64,000 nucleotides of DNA from Cupriavidus campinensis (GTDB lineage Bacteria > Pseudomonadota > Gammaproteobacteria > Burkholderiales > Burkholderiaceae): the NCBI RefSeq assembly GCF_905397395.1, contig NZ_CAJPVH010000019.1, forward strand, positions 30,176 through 94,175, written 5' to 3'. The notes beneath the pieces are model-generated. The model had not been told where the DNA came from, ran no database searches, and saw nothing but the letters and a program-made list of their open reading frames with translations. Of this stretch, positions 38,169 through 46,339 are shown piece after piece (the stretch's first letter is position 1; each line of letters opens with the position of its first letter). A program made the position numbers and the translations under genes.

Positions 38169-38690
38169 TTATTCGGCGGCGATCACGTTGGCGGCAGCCC
38201 CGATCACGGCGGCGATGCGGCCCACGTCGCGCAGCTGCTGCGCGCTCATGCCTTGCTCGGTCTTCAGCAACTGATAGTGCGACTTCACGCAGAAATGGCA
38301 CTTGCCGATGATCGACGCGGCCAGTGCGTACATCTCGAAGCGGCGCTTGTCCACGCCACCATGGGTAGCGTAGGCGTTCATGCGCAGGCCGGCGGGCTGG
38401 CTCGACAGGTCCGGGTCCTCGGCCATCTCGATGTACGGATACCAGACATTGTTCATGCCCATCAGCGCCGCAGCCGTCTGGGCGGCGGTGACTTCCTCGG
38501 GCGACAGCACGTTCGCATTGCGGATGGCATCGACGATGATCTTGCTCTTGGCGGCGAAGGCGGCGGCGAGTGCCACGCCCACGGCGTCATTGCCTTCCAG
38601 CGACGAGCGCGCGATCGTGCCATCCACATTCAGGCGGATGTCCTTCGCGTAGTCGGGAATCAGGTTCTTAATCGTGCTGAGGAATTCCAT
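38169..38690 (-). CDS. ahpD: Alkyl hydroperoxide reductase D-like protein AhpD
   Basis: 173-residue CMD-family protein that recycles AhpC. The redox pair Cys131/Cys134 and His138 lie in CHFCVKSH, with Glu119 (RFEMYALAASIIGK) upstream as in mycobacterial AhpD. It lies 124 bases downstream of ahpC in the same direction, but a terminator stands between them. Confidence 0.93.
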   Translation of the reverse strand: MEFLSTIKNLIPDYAKDIRLNVDGTIARSSLEGNDAVGVALAAAFAAKSKIIVDAIRNANVLSPEEVTAAQTAAALMGMNNVWYPYIEMAEDPDLSSQPAGLRMNAYATHGGVDKRRFEMYALAASIIGKCHFCVKSHYQLLKTEQGMSAQQLRDVGRIAAVIGAAANVIAAE

Positions 38691-38715
38691 TTATTTCTCC
38701 TATCGTCCAGGGCTC

Positions 38716-38740
38716 AAAAAACCCGCATTTGCGGGCTTTG
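38716..38740 (-). terminator. Terminator between ahpC and ahpD
   Basis: On the minus strand CCCGC-AAAT-GCGGG is followed by TTTTTT. It lies after the ahpC stop and 26 bases before the ahpD start, so ahpD would receive only read-through transcription or need its own promoter. Confidence 0.85.
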
Positions 38741-38814
38741 ACGCGGAAGCGCCGTATCGGCCACTTCCGCGCGCGCCGGTCCGCCCGGGCAGGGCGGTTG
38801 GCAGGTCAAACAAA

Positions 38815-39363
38815 TTACAGCGTGGCGCCGCCGACAGCGCGGTTGCACGGGCACAGCTCGTCCGTTTGCAGGCCGTCCAGAATACGCAGGACTTCGTCCG
38901 GGCTACGGCCGACGTTCAGGTTGTTCACCGACACGTGCTGGATCACGTTGTCCGGATCGACGATGAACGTGGCGCGCAGGGCCACGCCGGCAGCCTTGTC
39001 ACGCACGCCAAGCTGGTCCACCAGCGAGCCGGTCACGTCGGCGAACTGCCACTGGTTCAGCTTGTTCAGGTCCTTGTGTTCACGGCGCCATGCCAGCTTC
39101 ACGAATTCGTTGTCGGTCGAGCCGCCCAGCACGATCGCGTCGCGATCGGCGAAGTCGTCGTTCAGCTTGGCGAAGGCCACGATTTCGGTCGGGCAGACGA
39201 AGGTGAAGTCCTTCGGGTAGAAGTAGATGATTTTCCACTTGCCTTCGAACGACTTCTCGGTGATGTCTTCGAAAGCCGACTGGCCATTCTCTTCGTGGTT
39301 GTTGAAACCCGGCTTCACGCCAACGATTTGGAACGATTCGATCTTGTCACCAACGGTCTTCAT
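38815..39363 (-). CDS. ahpC: Peroxiredoxin AhpC
   Basis: 2-Cys peroxiredoxin of 182 residues that reduces hydrogen peroxide and organic hydroperoxides. The peroxidatic Cys57 lies in YPKDFTFVCPTE. At the C-terminus Cys171 and Cys173 form a CPC pair, the three-cysteine arrangement of Mycobacterium tuberculosis AhpC, which is regenerated by AhpD; this agrees with ahpD being next door and no ahpF. AGGAG lies before the ATG at 39363. Confidence 0.96.
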   Translation of the reverse strand: MKTVGDKIESFQIVGVKPGFNNHEENGQSAFEDITEKSFEGKWKIIYFYPKDFTFVCPTEIVAFAKLNDDFADRDAIVLGGSTDNEFVKLAWRREHKDLNKLNQWQFADVTGSLVDQLGVRDKAAGVALRATFIVDPDNVIQHVSVNNLNVGRSPDEVLRILDGLQTDELCPCNRAVGGATL

Positions 39364-39507
39364 CAACTTCTCCTGATACGGTTGAACAGAGTAACGCACG
39401 CGACACGCCGGGCGGGGTGGGGCAGCACGGGACTGCAGAACGCCACGATACGGCATCGCAACAAAGCCAGATTATGACCTGTCCGATACGCGCAGGGCCA
39501 ATTGATT

Positions 39508-39520
39508 GTCTCAAAGAGAC
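39508..39520. promoter_or_regulatory. Dyad GTCTC-AAA-GAGAC upstream of ahpC
   Basis: A perfect 5-3-5 inverted repeat flanked by ATT and CGAT, about 145 bases upstream of ahpC. It could be part of a LysR-type site such as OxyR, the usual ahpC regulator, but the match to the OxyR consensus is weak. Confidence 0.3.
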
Positions 39521-39577
39521 CGATAGGCATCGGCCTTTCCCTGCACAGCGCGCGCCAAAGACGAATGGCGAGTATGC

Positions 39578-39595
39578 CATGTGCGGACGCACATG
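39578..39595. repeat. 18-bp perfect palindrome CATGTGCG-GA-CGCACATG
   Basis: 8-bp arms around GA, between the ahpC upstream region and the terminator of the permease gene. It could be a regulator binding site or a small hairpin; no ORF uses it. Confidence 0.6.
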
Positions 39596-39596
39596 A

Positions 39597-39631
39597 CGAA
39601 AGCCGCCACAAAAGTTTCATCTTGTGGCGGC
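39597..39631 (-). terminator. Terminator after the MHS permease gene
   Basis: 10-bp stem GCCGCCACAA/TTGTGGCGGC (39602-39611 with 39622-39631), followed on the minus strand by TTT. It lies 33 bases past the permease stop. Confidence 0.75.
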
Positions 39632-39663
39632 GATCGGGTCGGGGCCGTATCAGGCCGTACGTA

Positions 39664-40962
39664 TCAGGCGGCGCGCAGGGCGCCCTGCAGGCGGCGCGTG
39701 CGGAAGATGACCAGCGTGGCCACCAGCCCGCAGGCGGCGGCGAACGTCAGCCACAGGCCCGGCGCGGCCTTGTTGCCGGTTTCGTGGATCAGGTAGGTGG
39801 AGATGGCCGGCGTGAAGCCGCCGAACAGCGCCGTGGCCAGGCTGTAGGCCAGCGAGAAGCCCGCCGTGCGCACCGCCGGCGGCATCACCTCGGCCAGCGT
39901 GACCACCATCGCCCCGTTGTAGCTGCCGTACAGGAACGAGAGCCACAGTTCCACCATCAGCAGGCGGCCGAAGGAGGGCTCGGCCACCAGCCAGGACACG
40001 GCCGGGTAGGCGGTGAGCAGGGTGGCGATGGTGAAGATCACCAGCAGCGGCTTGCGCCCCACGCGGTCGGAGACGGCGCCCATCAGCGGCAGCCAGATGA
40101 AGTTGGAGAGCCCCACGCACATCGTCACGACGAGGTTGTCCACGTCGCCAAGCTTGAGCACGGTCTTGCCGAAGGTCGGCGTGTAGGCGGTGATCATGTA
40201 GAACGACACCGTGGTCATCACCACCATCATGCAGCCGGCGAGGATGATGCCCCAGTTGTCGAGCATCGAGCGGTAGATCTCGCGCATGGTCGGCTGGTGC
40301 TTGCGGGTGCGGAAGGCTTCGGTTTCCTCCAGCGAGCGCCGGATCATGAACAGGAACGGCACGATCAGGCAGCCGACCAGGAACGGCACGCGCCAGCCCC
40401 AGCTGTCCATCTGTGCCGGCGCCAGCGTGGCGTGCAGGATCACGCCCAGCAGCCCGGCGAAGATCACCGCCACCTGCTGGCTGGCCGACTGCCACGCCAC
40501 GTAGAAGCCTTTCTGGCCCGGCTTGGCGATCTCGGCCAGGTAGACCGATACCCCGCCCAGTTCCACGCCGGCCGAGAACCCCTGCAGCAGCCGGCCCGCC
40601 AGCACCAGCAGCGGGGCGGCCACGCCGATCGACGCGTAGCCGGGCACCAGCGCAATCAGCAGCGTGCCCATCGCCATCAGGATCAGCGTGAGAATCAGAC
40701 CCTTGCGGCGGCCGTGGTGGTCGATGTAGGCGCCGAGAATGATGGCGCCGAGCGGACGCATCAGGAAGCCGGCGCCGAAGGTGGCCAGCGAGAGCATCAG
40801 CGAGGCGAATTCGTTGCCGCTCGGGAAGAACGTACGGGCGATGGCGGCGGCGTAGAAGCCGTACACCATGAAATCGTACATTTCGAGGAAGTTGCCGCTG
40901 ACGACGCGGAACACGGTACGGGCGCTGTGCTGGGAAGCCGGCGCGGAGGCGGTGCTGGACAT
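39664..40962 (-). CDS. MFS permease, metabolite:H+ symporter family (citrate/tricarballylate type)
   Basis: 432-residue inner-membrane transporter with about twelve helices. It starts [20 protein letters not shown], the MHS-family first helix, and carries the loop motif [13 protein letters not shown] and [18 protein letters not shown]. This pattern is typical of citrate, tricarballylate and related carboxylate/proton symporters such as CitA and TcuC. No tcuAB-type genes are nearby, so the substrate is open. The ATG at 40962 is chosen because upstream residues are not membrane-like. Confidence 0.87.
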   Translation of the reverse strand: MSSTASAPASQHSARTVFRVVSGNFLEMYDFMVYGFYAAAIARTFFPSGNEFASLMLSLATFGAGFLMRPLGAIILGAYIDHHGRRKGLILTLILMAMGTLLIALVPGYASIGVAAPLLVLAGRLLQGFSAGVELGGVSVYLAEIAKPGQKGFYVAWQSASQQVAVIFAGLLGVILHATLAPAQMDSWGWRVPFLVGCLIVPFLFMIRRSLEETEAFRTRKHQPTMREIYRSMLDNWGIILAGCMMVVMTTVSFYMITAYTPTFGKTVLKLGDVDNLVVTMCVGLSNFIWLPLMGAVSDRVGRKPLLVIFTIATLLTAYPAVSWLVAEPSFGRLLMVELWLSFLYGSYNGAMVVTLAEVMPPAVRTAGFSLAYSLATALFGGFTPAISTYLIHETGNKAAPGLWLTFAAACGLVATLVIFRTRRLQGALRAA

Positions 40963-41120
40963 GGCTGTCTCTCGGTCAGCGCCGGTGCGGCCGGCGACAT
41001 GTTGTGGGATCGCAATGGCCGCCAGTGTGCGCCGCCGGGCTGTCAATGCCCTGTCAACTGCCTTTCAATCTGCTATCAAATGCTGTCGAAAACCTGTCAG
41101 CCGGGGCGGGGAGTGCCCCA

Positions 41121-42470
41121 TCATGCGCGCCGGAAGCAGGCGCGCACCACCAGCCCGGTCTTGGGCGGCGGCCGATTGGCCAGCACCAGCCGCCCGCCGT
41201 TACGCTGGAGGATGCGGTTGACGATGGACATGCCCAGCCCCGCGCCCTTGGCCTCGCTGCGGGCGCTGTCGAGCCGGTAGAACGGGCGCGTCAGCAGCGA
41301 GAGCTGCGCATCGGGCACGCCGGGGCCGTTGTCCGCCACGGTCAGCACGGCATCCTTGTCATCGAGCCGGGTGGAGATCTCCACCTCGGCCATGCCGCTT
41401 TCCTCGTCCTTGGCGTAGCGGCGCGCGTTCTCCACCAGGTTGTCCAGGATGCGCTGGATCTCCATGCGGTTGGCCACCGCCATGACCGGGCCGTTGGCGC
41501 GCACGTGCACGCGCACATCGTCGTGCGCCGCATAGACGCCCACGGCGTCCTGCACCAGCGCGGAGAGATCCACCGGCTCCACCATTTCCTGGCCGGGGCG
41601 GGCGTAGTTGAGGAACTGGCCGATGATGGCGTCCATCTGCTCGATGTCGGCGATCATGGCGTCGCGCGTGATGTTGTCCACCGGCGACATCTCGGTCTCG
41701 AGCCGCAGCCGGGTGAGCGGGGTGCGCAGGTCGTGGGAGATGCCGGCCAGCATGACCACGCGGTCGTCGTCGAGCTGGCGCAGGTCCCGCACCATCTGGT
41801 TGAAGCTGCGGTTGGCCTGGGCCACCTCGCTGGCGCCGTGCTCGCGCAGCGGCGGCGGATCGCCGCCCGTGCCGATCTGGCGCGCCGCGTTGGCCAGCCG
41901 CTTGAGCGGGTAGTTCACGCGCGCCGTGATGAAGGCCGCGCCGATGATCGACAGCAGCAGCGCGGCGATACTCCACCACAGCCACTGGATGCCCGGCACG
42001 CGCTCGAAGCGCTCCGGGCTGATGGCGACCCAGTAGTCGTCCCCCTCGATCTCGAAGCTGACCCACACGCCCGGAATGTCGTTGACGGTGGTGGCGAGCA
42101 CGGTGTCCTCGCCCAGCCGCCCGCGAATCTCCTGCTGCACCAGCTGGGTCAGGAAGGGGTTGGCGGTGGGCGCGGCGAAGTCGTCGTCCTTCTCGCGCGG
42201 ATAGACCTTGATGCCCTCGTTCTGCACCAGGTCGAGCAGCAGGAAACGCCGCCGCGCCGGGTCGGAATAGAGCAGGGCCGCGCGCGTGAGCTTGACCACG
42301 CTGACCACCTGCATGGCGATCTGCTGGGCGCGCGGCGCGCGTTCGAAGAGCCGGTAGCTCTGGAACCAGATCCCCAGCGAGATCGCCAGCAGGAGGGCGA
42401 TCAGCATGAAGGTGCGCCAGAACAGCGAACCAAAGAACCGCGTTGCGGTACGGCCGAGAGCGGTCGCCAC
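41121..42470 (-). CDS. envZ: Sensor histidine kinase, EnvZ/RisS type
   Basis: 449-residue inner-membrane sensor kinase. Helix 1 is at about residues 17-36, a periplasmic sensor region follows to about 160, then helix 2 (WLWWSIAALLLSIIGAAFITA) and a HAMP linker. The phospho-accepting His246 is in AGISHDLRTPLTRLRLE. The ATP-binding boxes are NLVENARRYAKDEE, ADNGPGVPDAQ and KGAGLGMSIVNRIL. It lies 25 bases after the response-regulator gene and forms a pair with it. Confidence 0.95.
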   Translation of the reverse strand: MATALGRTATRFFGSLFWRTFMLIALLLAISLGIWFQSYRLFERAPRAQQIAMQVVSVVKLTRAALLYSDPARRRFLLLDLVQNEGIKVYPREKDDDFAAPTANPFLTQLVQQEIRGRLGEDTVLATTVNDIPGVWVSFEIEGDDYWVAISPERFERVPGIQWLWWSIAALLLSIIGAAFITARVNYPLKRLANAARQIGTGGDPPPLREHGASEVAQANRSFNQMVRDLRQLDDDRVVMLAGISHDLRTPLTRLRLETEMSPVDNITRDAMIADIEQMDAIIGQFLNYARPGQEMVEPVDLSALVQDAVGVYAAHDDVRVHVRANGPVMAVANRMEIQRILDNLVENARRYAKDEESGMAEVEISTRLDDKDAVLTVADNGPGVPDAQLSLLTRPFYRLDSARSEAKGAGLGMSIVNRILQRNGGRLVLANRPPPKTGLVVRACFRRA

Positions 42471-42495
42471 GATGCTGACTGCGGACGAACCGGGA

Positions 42496-43218
42496 CTACT
42501 TCACGCCATCGGGAATGAAGACGTAGCCCAGGCCCCAGACCGTCTGGATGAAGCGGGGGTTGCCCGGGTCCGGTTCGATGAGCTTGCGCAGGCGCGAGAT
42601 CTGCACGTCCAGGCTGCGGTCGAATACTTCGTATTCGCGGCCGCGGGCCATTTCCATGAGCTTCTCGCGCGAGAGCGGCTGGCGCGGATGCCGCGCGAAC
42701 ACCTTGAGCACCGAGAACTCGCCCGTGGTGAGCGTGATTTCCTCGTCGTTCTTGGTCAGCGTGCGGGTGGCCAGGTTCAGCACGAAATCGCCGAAGGCGA
42801 AGGTCTCGGGCGTCTCCGACGGGGCGCCCGGCACTTCGGCGGGGCCCTTGCGGCGTAGCACGGCGTGAATGCGCGCGATCAGCTCGCGCGGGTTGAACGG
42901 CTTGGGCAGGTAGTCATCGGCGCCCATTTCCAGGCCGACGATGCGGTCCACGTCCTCGCCCTTGGCGGTCAGCATGATGATCGGGGTCTGGTCGTTGGCG
43001 CCGCGCAGGCGGCGGCAGATGGACAGGCCATCCTCGCCCGGCATCATCAGGTCCAGCACCAGCAGGTCAAACCGCTCGCGCAGCCAGAGCTTGTTCATGG
43101 CGGTGGCGTTTTCCGCCACCAGCACCGTGAACCCCTGCTCGCCAAGGTAGCGGCGCAGCAGGTCACGCAGGCGCGGGTCGTCGTCCACGACGAGAATCTT
43201 GTGGCTGGTATTTTCCAT
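42496..43218 (-). CDS. ompR: Response regulator, OmpR/RisA type
   Basis: 240-residue transcription regulator. The receiver domain has the acidic pair at VVDDDPRLRDLL, phospho-acceptor Asp56 in LLVLDLMMPGEDG and Lys in LTAKGEDVDRI. The C-terminal winged helix (TTGEFSVLKVFARHPRQPLSREKL, then RSLDVQISRLRKLIEPDPGNP) is the OmpR type. It resembles Bordetella RisA, an OmpR ortholog. No Shine-Dalgarno is obvious, and a -10-like TAAGAT ends only a few bases before the ATG. Confidence 0.95.
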   Translation of the reverse strand: MENTSHKILVVDDDPRLRDLLRRYLGEQGFTVLVAENATAMNKLWLRERFDLLVLDLMMPGEDGLSICRRLRGANDQTPIIMLTAKGEDVDRIVGLEMGADDYLPKPFNPRELIARIHAVLRRKGPAEVPGAPSETPETFAFGDFVLNLATRTLTKNDEEITLTTGEFSVLKVFARHPRQPLSREKLMEMARGREYEVFDRSLDVQISRLRKLIEPDPGNPRFIQTVWGLGYVFIPDGVK

Positions 43219-43468
43219 GGCGGTATCTTAGCGACTTACGCTTTCGCTCAAAATGGCTTAACAAAACGTTACATACTTTACCCTGTGGTATGGCGGCGTG
43301 CATCTTTTGTGCAATTACACTCCGCAGACCGTATCCCGATGCCGATTTGGCGCGACGGGAATTCACGGTGACCAAGGGGCGTCCCATCTCTCTGACGAAG
43401 GCGTTGGCATAGTGCCTGCGTCGTCCTCCAGGCGGATGTGCGACCACTGTCAAGATCGCCATTATCCA

Positions 43469-43867
43469 ATGAAAGTGAAGCAAAACCGGCACGGACATAC
43501 CCTGCACCGCACGGCGTGCGCGCGGGCGGCTTGCCATGCCGGCGCGGCCATGCTCATCGTACTGCTGCCAGCGCTTGCGCAGGCGCAGTCGGCGGGCATG
43601 GCGCAACTGCTTCGCCCCGGCCAGCCGGGCCACGCCAGCGGCGGTGCGCCCACCCCCGCCGTGCCGGGCAAGCCGGGCGGCGGGGAGCGCCTGGACCAGC
43701 GCGAGGCCCGCACCCGTGCCGAAAAGTACCGTACGGAGCGCGACATGGCCGACCGTGCCGGCCGCCAGGGCCCGCCGGGCGGGCATCCCAAGCTTTCGCC
43801 CGACGAGCGCAAGACCCTGCGCAAGAATCTCCACGACCTCGGCCGCGAGATGTACGAGGGCGGCTGA
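43469..43867 (+). CDS. Small secreted protein of unknown function
   Basis: 132 residues. A long basic start (MKVKQNRHGHTLHRTACARAAC) leads into a hydrophobic segment AAMLIVLLPALAQAQSAG with a likely cleavage site after AQA. The mature part has a Gly/Pro-rich half (PGQPGHASGGAPTPAVPGKPGGG) and a charged, probably helical half ending DERKTLRKNLHDLGREMYEGG. No family is recognised. The open frame extends upstream to 43298, but the ATG at 43469 gives a normal signal peptide. Confidence 0.65.
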   Translation: MKVKQNRHGHTLHRTACARAACHAGAAMLIVLLPALAQAQSAGMAQLLRPGQPGHASGGAPTPAVPGKPGGGERLDQREARTRAEKYRTERDMADRAGRQGPPGGHPKLSPDERKTLRKNLHDLGREMYEGG

Positions 43868-43889
43868 CCGCCCGGTTTCCCGCTATCGG

Positions 43890-45152
43890 TCAGTCCTGCG
43901 GCCGGAAATGTCGCAGGAAATCCACGAATACCTCGGCTGCCAGCTGGGCATCTTCCACGGTGATGGTTTCCAGCGGGTTGTGGCTGATACCGCCGTTGCC
44001 GCAGCGCACGAACAGCATCGCCACGTCGGTCATGCGTTGCATCATCATCGCGTCATGGCCGGCGCCGGACGGCAGCTCGAAGGCCTCCAGCCCGCGCTTG
44101 CGCAGTACCGCGCCGAACTGATCCATCAGCCAGCGCGCGCACGGCGCGTTGTTGACCGGCGTGACCCGTTCGACGGTGGCGGTCAGGCCACGGCGCGCCG
44201 CGATCCGCTCGATGCCCATCACGATGTCGGTGATGGCGGCTTCGCGGATGCCGTCCTCGCCGGCGCGGATGTCCATCGAGAACACGCACGCGGCCGGAAT
44301 CACGTTGCTGGAGCCATTCGGCACCTGGAGCTGGCCCACCGTGCCGACCAGCGTCGGCACCTGCGCGCAGCGCGACTCCACCAGCAGGATCATCTCGGCG
44401 GCGCCGGCGGCGGCATCGCGCCGCATGTCCATCGGCGTGGTGCCGGCATGGCTGGCCAGCCCCTCCACGCGCACCTGGAAACGGCTGCTGCCCGCGATCT
44501 GGGTGACGATGCCGAGCGCCAGGTCGCGGTTCAGCAGCACCGGGCCCTGCTCGATATGCACTTCGACGAACCCCGCCAGCGTGGCCGGATCGACCGCCGC
44601 GGCGCGCAGGGCGTCCAGGCTGCCGGCGCCGGGCAGGCCGGACTGGGCCAGCGCCTCGCGCATGGTTACGCCGTCCGGGTCCGCGCGGTCCAGCAGGGCC
44701 GGGTCGAAGCGGCCCGCCAGCACGCTGCTGGCCAGGAAGCTGGTCTTGAAGCGCAGCCCTTCCTCCTCGGCGAAGCCGACGATCTCGAAGTGATACGGCA
44801 GCCGGATACCCGCCGCGTTGAGCGCGCCCACCACCGCAATCGGCAGCAGGATGCCGAGCCGCCCGTCATACCGCCCGCCGTTGCGCACGGTGTCGAAGTG
44901 GGAGCCGGTCATCAGCACCTTCGGCGCGGCCACGGCCGGATCGGCCGCATACCGGCCAATCACATTGCCGATGGCGTCCACGCGCACTGCCATGCCGGCG
45001 GCCTCCATCCACTGCACCAGCTGCGCCTGCGCCCGGCGATGCGCCGGCGTGAGGTACGCGCAGGTCAGCCCGTCCTCCATATCGGAGTGGGCGGCGAGCG
45101 CGGCGGCGCGGTCGAGGATGGATTGGCCGAGCGAGGCAAGTGCGGTAGTCAT
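43890..45152 (-). CDS. M20-family amidohydrolase, allantoate amidohydrolase / N-carbamoyl amino acid hydrolase type
   Basis: 420-residue cytoplasmic metal-dependent hydrolase. Metal and catalytic residues lie in MTGSHFDTVRNGGRYDGRLG (His, Asp), GFAEEEGLRF (Glu pair), FVEVHIEQGPVL (His) and SGAGHDAMMM (His). The wording SHFDTVRNGG and GFAEEEGLRF is closer to allantoate amidohydrolase (AllC) than to beta-ureidopropionase. No other allantoin genes adjoin it, so the assignment stays at subfamily level. A paralogue is at 60074-61321. Confidence 0.82.
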   Translation of the reverse strand: MTTALASLGQSILDRAAALAAHSDMEDGLTCAYLTPAHRRAQAQLVQWMEAAGMAVRVDAIGNVIGRYAADPAVAAPKVLMTGSHFDTVRNGGRYDGRLGILLPIAVVGALNAAGIRLPYHFEIVGFAEEEGLRFKTSFLASSVLAGRFDPALLDRADPDGVTMREALAQSGLPGAGSLDALRAAAVDPATLAGFVEVHIEQGPVLLNRDLALGIVTQIAGSSRFQVRVEGLASHAGTTPMDMRRDAAAGAAEMILLVESRCAQVPTLVGTVGQLQVPNGSSNVIPAACVFSMDIRAGEDGIREAAITDIVMGIERIAARRGLTATVERVTPVNNAPCARWLMDQFGAVLRKRGLEAFELPSGAGHDAMMMQRMTDVAMLFVRCGNGGISHNPLETITVEDAQLAAEVFVDFLRHFRPQD

Positions 45153-45198
45153 GGTTTGGAGCGGGAGCGGGGTCAGGATCGGTGCGGTTCGATGGGGT

Positions 45199-46035
45199 TC
45201 AGCGGTTGCGCAGCCAGGTCTTCCAGGCGATCCAGAGCATGCGCATCGGTGTCAGCGCGATGCGCTGCGTCAGCACCTGGAACTGGCTGGCCTCGATCTC
45301 GTCGAGCTGGGCATGGGAGAGGGCCGCCATGACCAGCGCGGCGCGCTGGGCGCGGCGGTCCTGGCGCGGCAGCAGCGCCAGCGCCTCGCGGTAGAGCGTG
45401 CGGGCCACCTCGGCCTGCTCGCCCATCAGGGCCACGAAGCGCTCGGAGTGGCGGGACTGCAGGATGTCGGCGGCTGGCACCTCGTGGCGCTGGAGCGTAT
45501 CCACCGGCAGGTAGATGCGGCCCTGGCGGGCATCCTCGCCCACGTCGCGGACGATGGTCGCGCGCTGCATCGACAGCCCCAGCTGGCGCGCGAAGTCCAG
45601 CGTGCGCGGATCGGAAAACCCCAGCGCCCGGGCCGACAGCACGCCCACGGCACCGCCGGCGCACTGGCAGTAGCGTTTCAAACCGGCTTCGTCCAGGTAG
45701 CGGGTCTGGGTCAGATCCATCTCCAGGCCGTCCAGTACGTCAGAAAATTCGGATTGCGGCAGGCCGCACGGGGCAATATGGGGCTGCAGGGCCTGCGTGA
45801 CCGGATGTGACGGCTGACCGTCATAGAGGCGGCGCAGTTCACCGCGCCACCAGTCCAGCCGCTGGTGGGCCACGCCAGCATCGTGGCTCTCGTCGATGAT
45901 GGCCTCCACCTCGCGGCGGAAGGCGTGCAGCGCCGTGATGGCGTGGCGGCGTTCGGGCGGGAGGAACAGGAAGCTGTAATAGGGGAGGGAGCCGCCTGGG
46001 GCGGCCTTGTCCTGGCAATACTGATCGGGCGTCAC
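45199..46035 (-). CDS. hpnD: Squalene/phytoene synthase family protein, HpnD-like with altered Asp motif
   Basis: 278 residues with the HpnD-style N-terminus (MTPDQYC, YYSFLFLPPERRHAITALHAF). HpnD makes presqualene diphosphate from two farnesyl diphosphates in hopanoid synthesis. The second metal motif is intact in form (RDVGEDARQGRIYLP; Asp164, Asp168). The first motif, normally VDDVVDE, reads VEAIIDES: Glu44 and Ala45 replace the two leading Asp, only Asp48 remains, and the usual Cys before it is Arg. hpnC, hpnE and shc are not nearby. The GTG start at 46035 matches the family N-terminus. Confidence 0.83.
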   Translation of the reverse strand: MTPDQYCQDKAAPGGSLPYYSFLFLPPERRHAITALHAFRREVEAIIDESHDAGVAHQRLDWWRGELRRLYDGQPSHPVTQALQPHIAPCGLPQSEFSDVLDGLEMDLTQTRYLDEAGLKRYCQCAGGAVGVLSARALGFSDPRTLDFARQLGLSMQRATIVRDVGEDARQGRIYLPVDTLQRHEVPAADILQSRHSERFVALMGEQAEVARTLYREALALLPRQDRRAQRAALVMAALSHAQLDEIEASQFQVLTQRIALTPMRMLWIAWKTWLRNR

Positions 46036-46180
46036 GCCAATCTCTTATGAATACTGTCTGGTGGGGCCATACGGACCGGGGCAGGTCCGCGAAAGCGCCA
46101 AATTGTAACATCGGCCCAACCGGGCTCAGCCCCGGGGCTCGCCATTCGCACCGAGTTTTGGCCCCTTCGTCGCCCGGCGT

Positions 46181-46209
46181 TTGACGCACTCGGGGCCGCT
46201 CGCTATATT
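46181..46209 (+). promoter_or_regulatory. Sigma70 promoter of the RND efflux genes
   Basis: -35 TTGACG (46181-46186), 17-base spacer, -10 TATATT (46204-46209): a near-consensus promoter. The transcript would start near 46216, about 125 bases before the adaptor gene. The rest of the 46036-46339 gap shows no gene. Confidence 0.8.
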
Positions 46210-46223
46210 ACTGACCGGCCAGT
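46210..46223. promoter_or_regulatory. TetR-type operator ACTGACCGGCCAGT
   Basis: A 14-bp inverted repeat around a CCGG centre with a single mismatched pair. It starts directly after the -10 and covers the expected transcript start. This form resembles operators of TetR-family repressors of RND efflux operons. Confidence 0.65.
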
Positions 46224-46339
46224 TATTTATTCTCCGGCAGGCACCGCAGCGTTGTCCGCCGCGAGACGCTTTCCCCACTGGCTGCTCCCCGCAGTCTCCA
46301 GCTTGTTCCGACGTTCCACCGACTCAAGACGCTTAACCC

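Noticed and set aside
39508..39520. Definite OxyR site for ahpC
   Set aside because: Only a short dyad is present and it does not match the four-part ATAG/CTAT pattern well enough; listed only as a weak regulatory candidate.
43298..43468. Longer N-terminus for the small secreted protein at 43469
   Set aside because: The extra 57 residues include no signal or domain and overlap the upstream region of the divergent ompR gene; the internal ATG gives a proper signal peptide.
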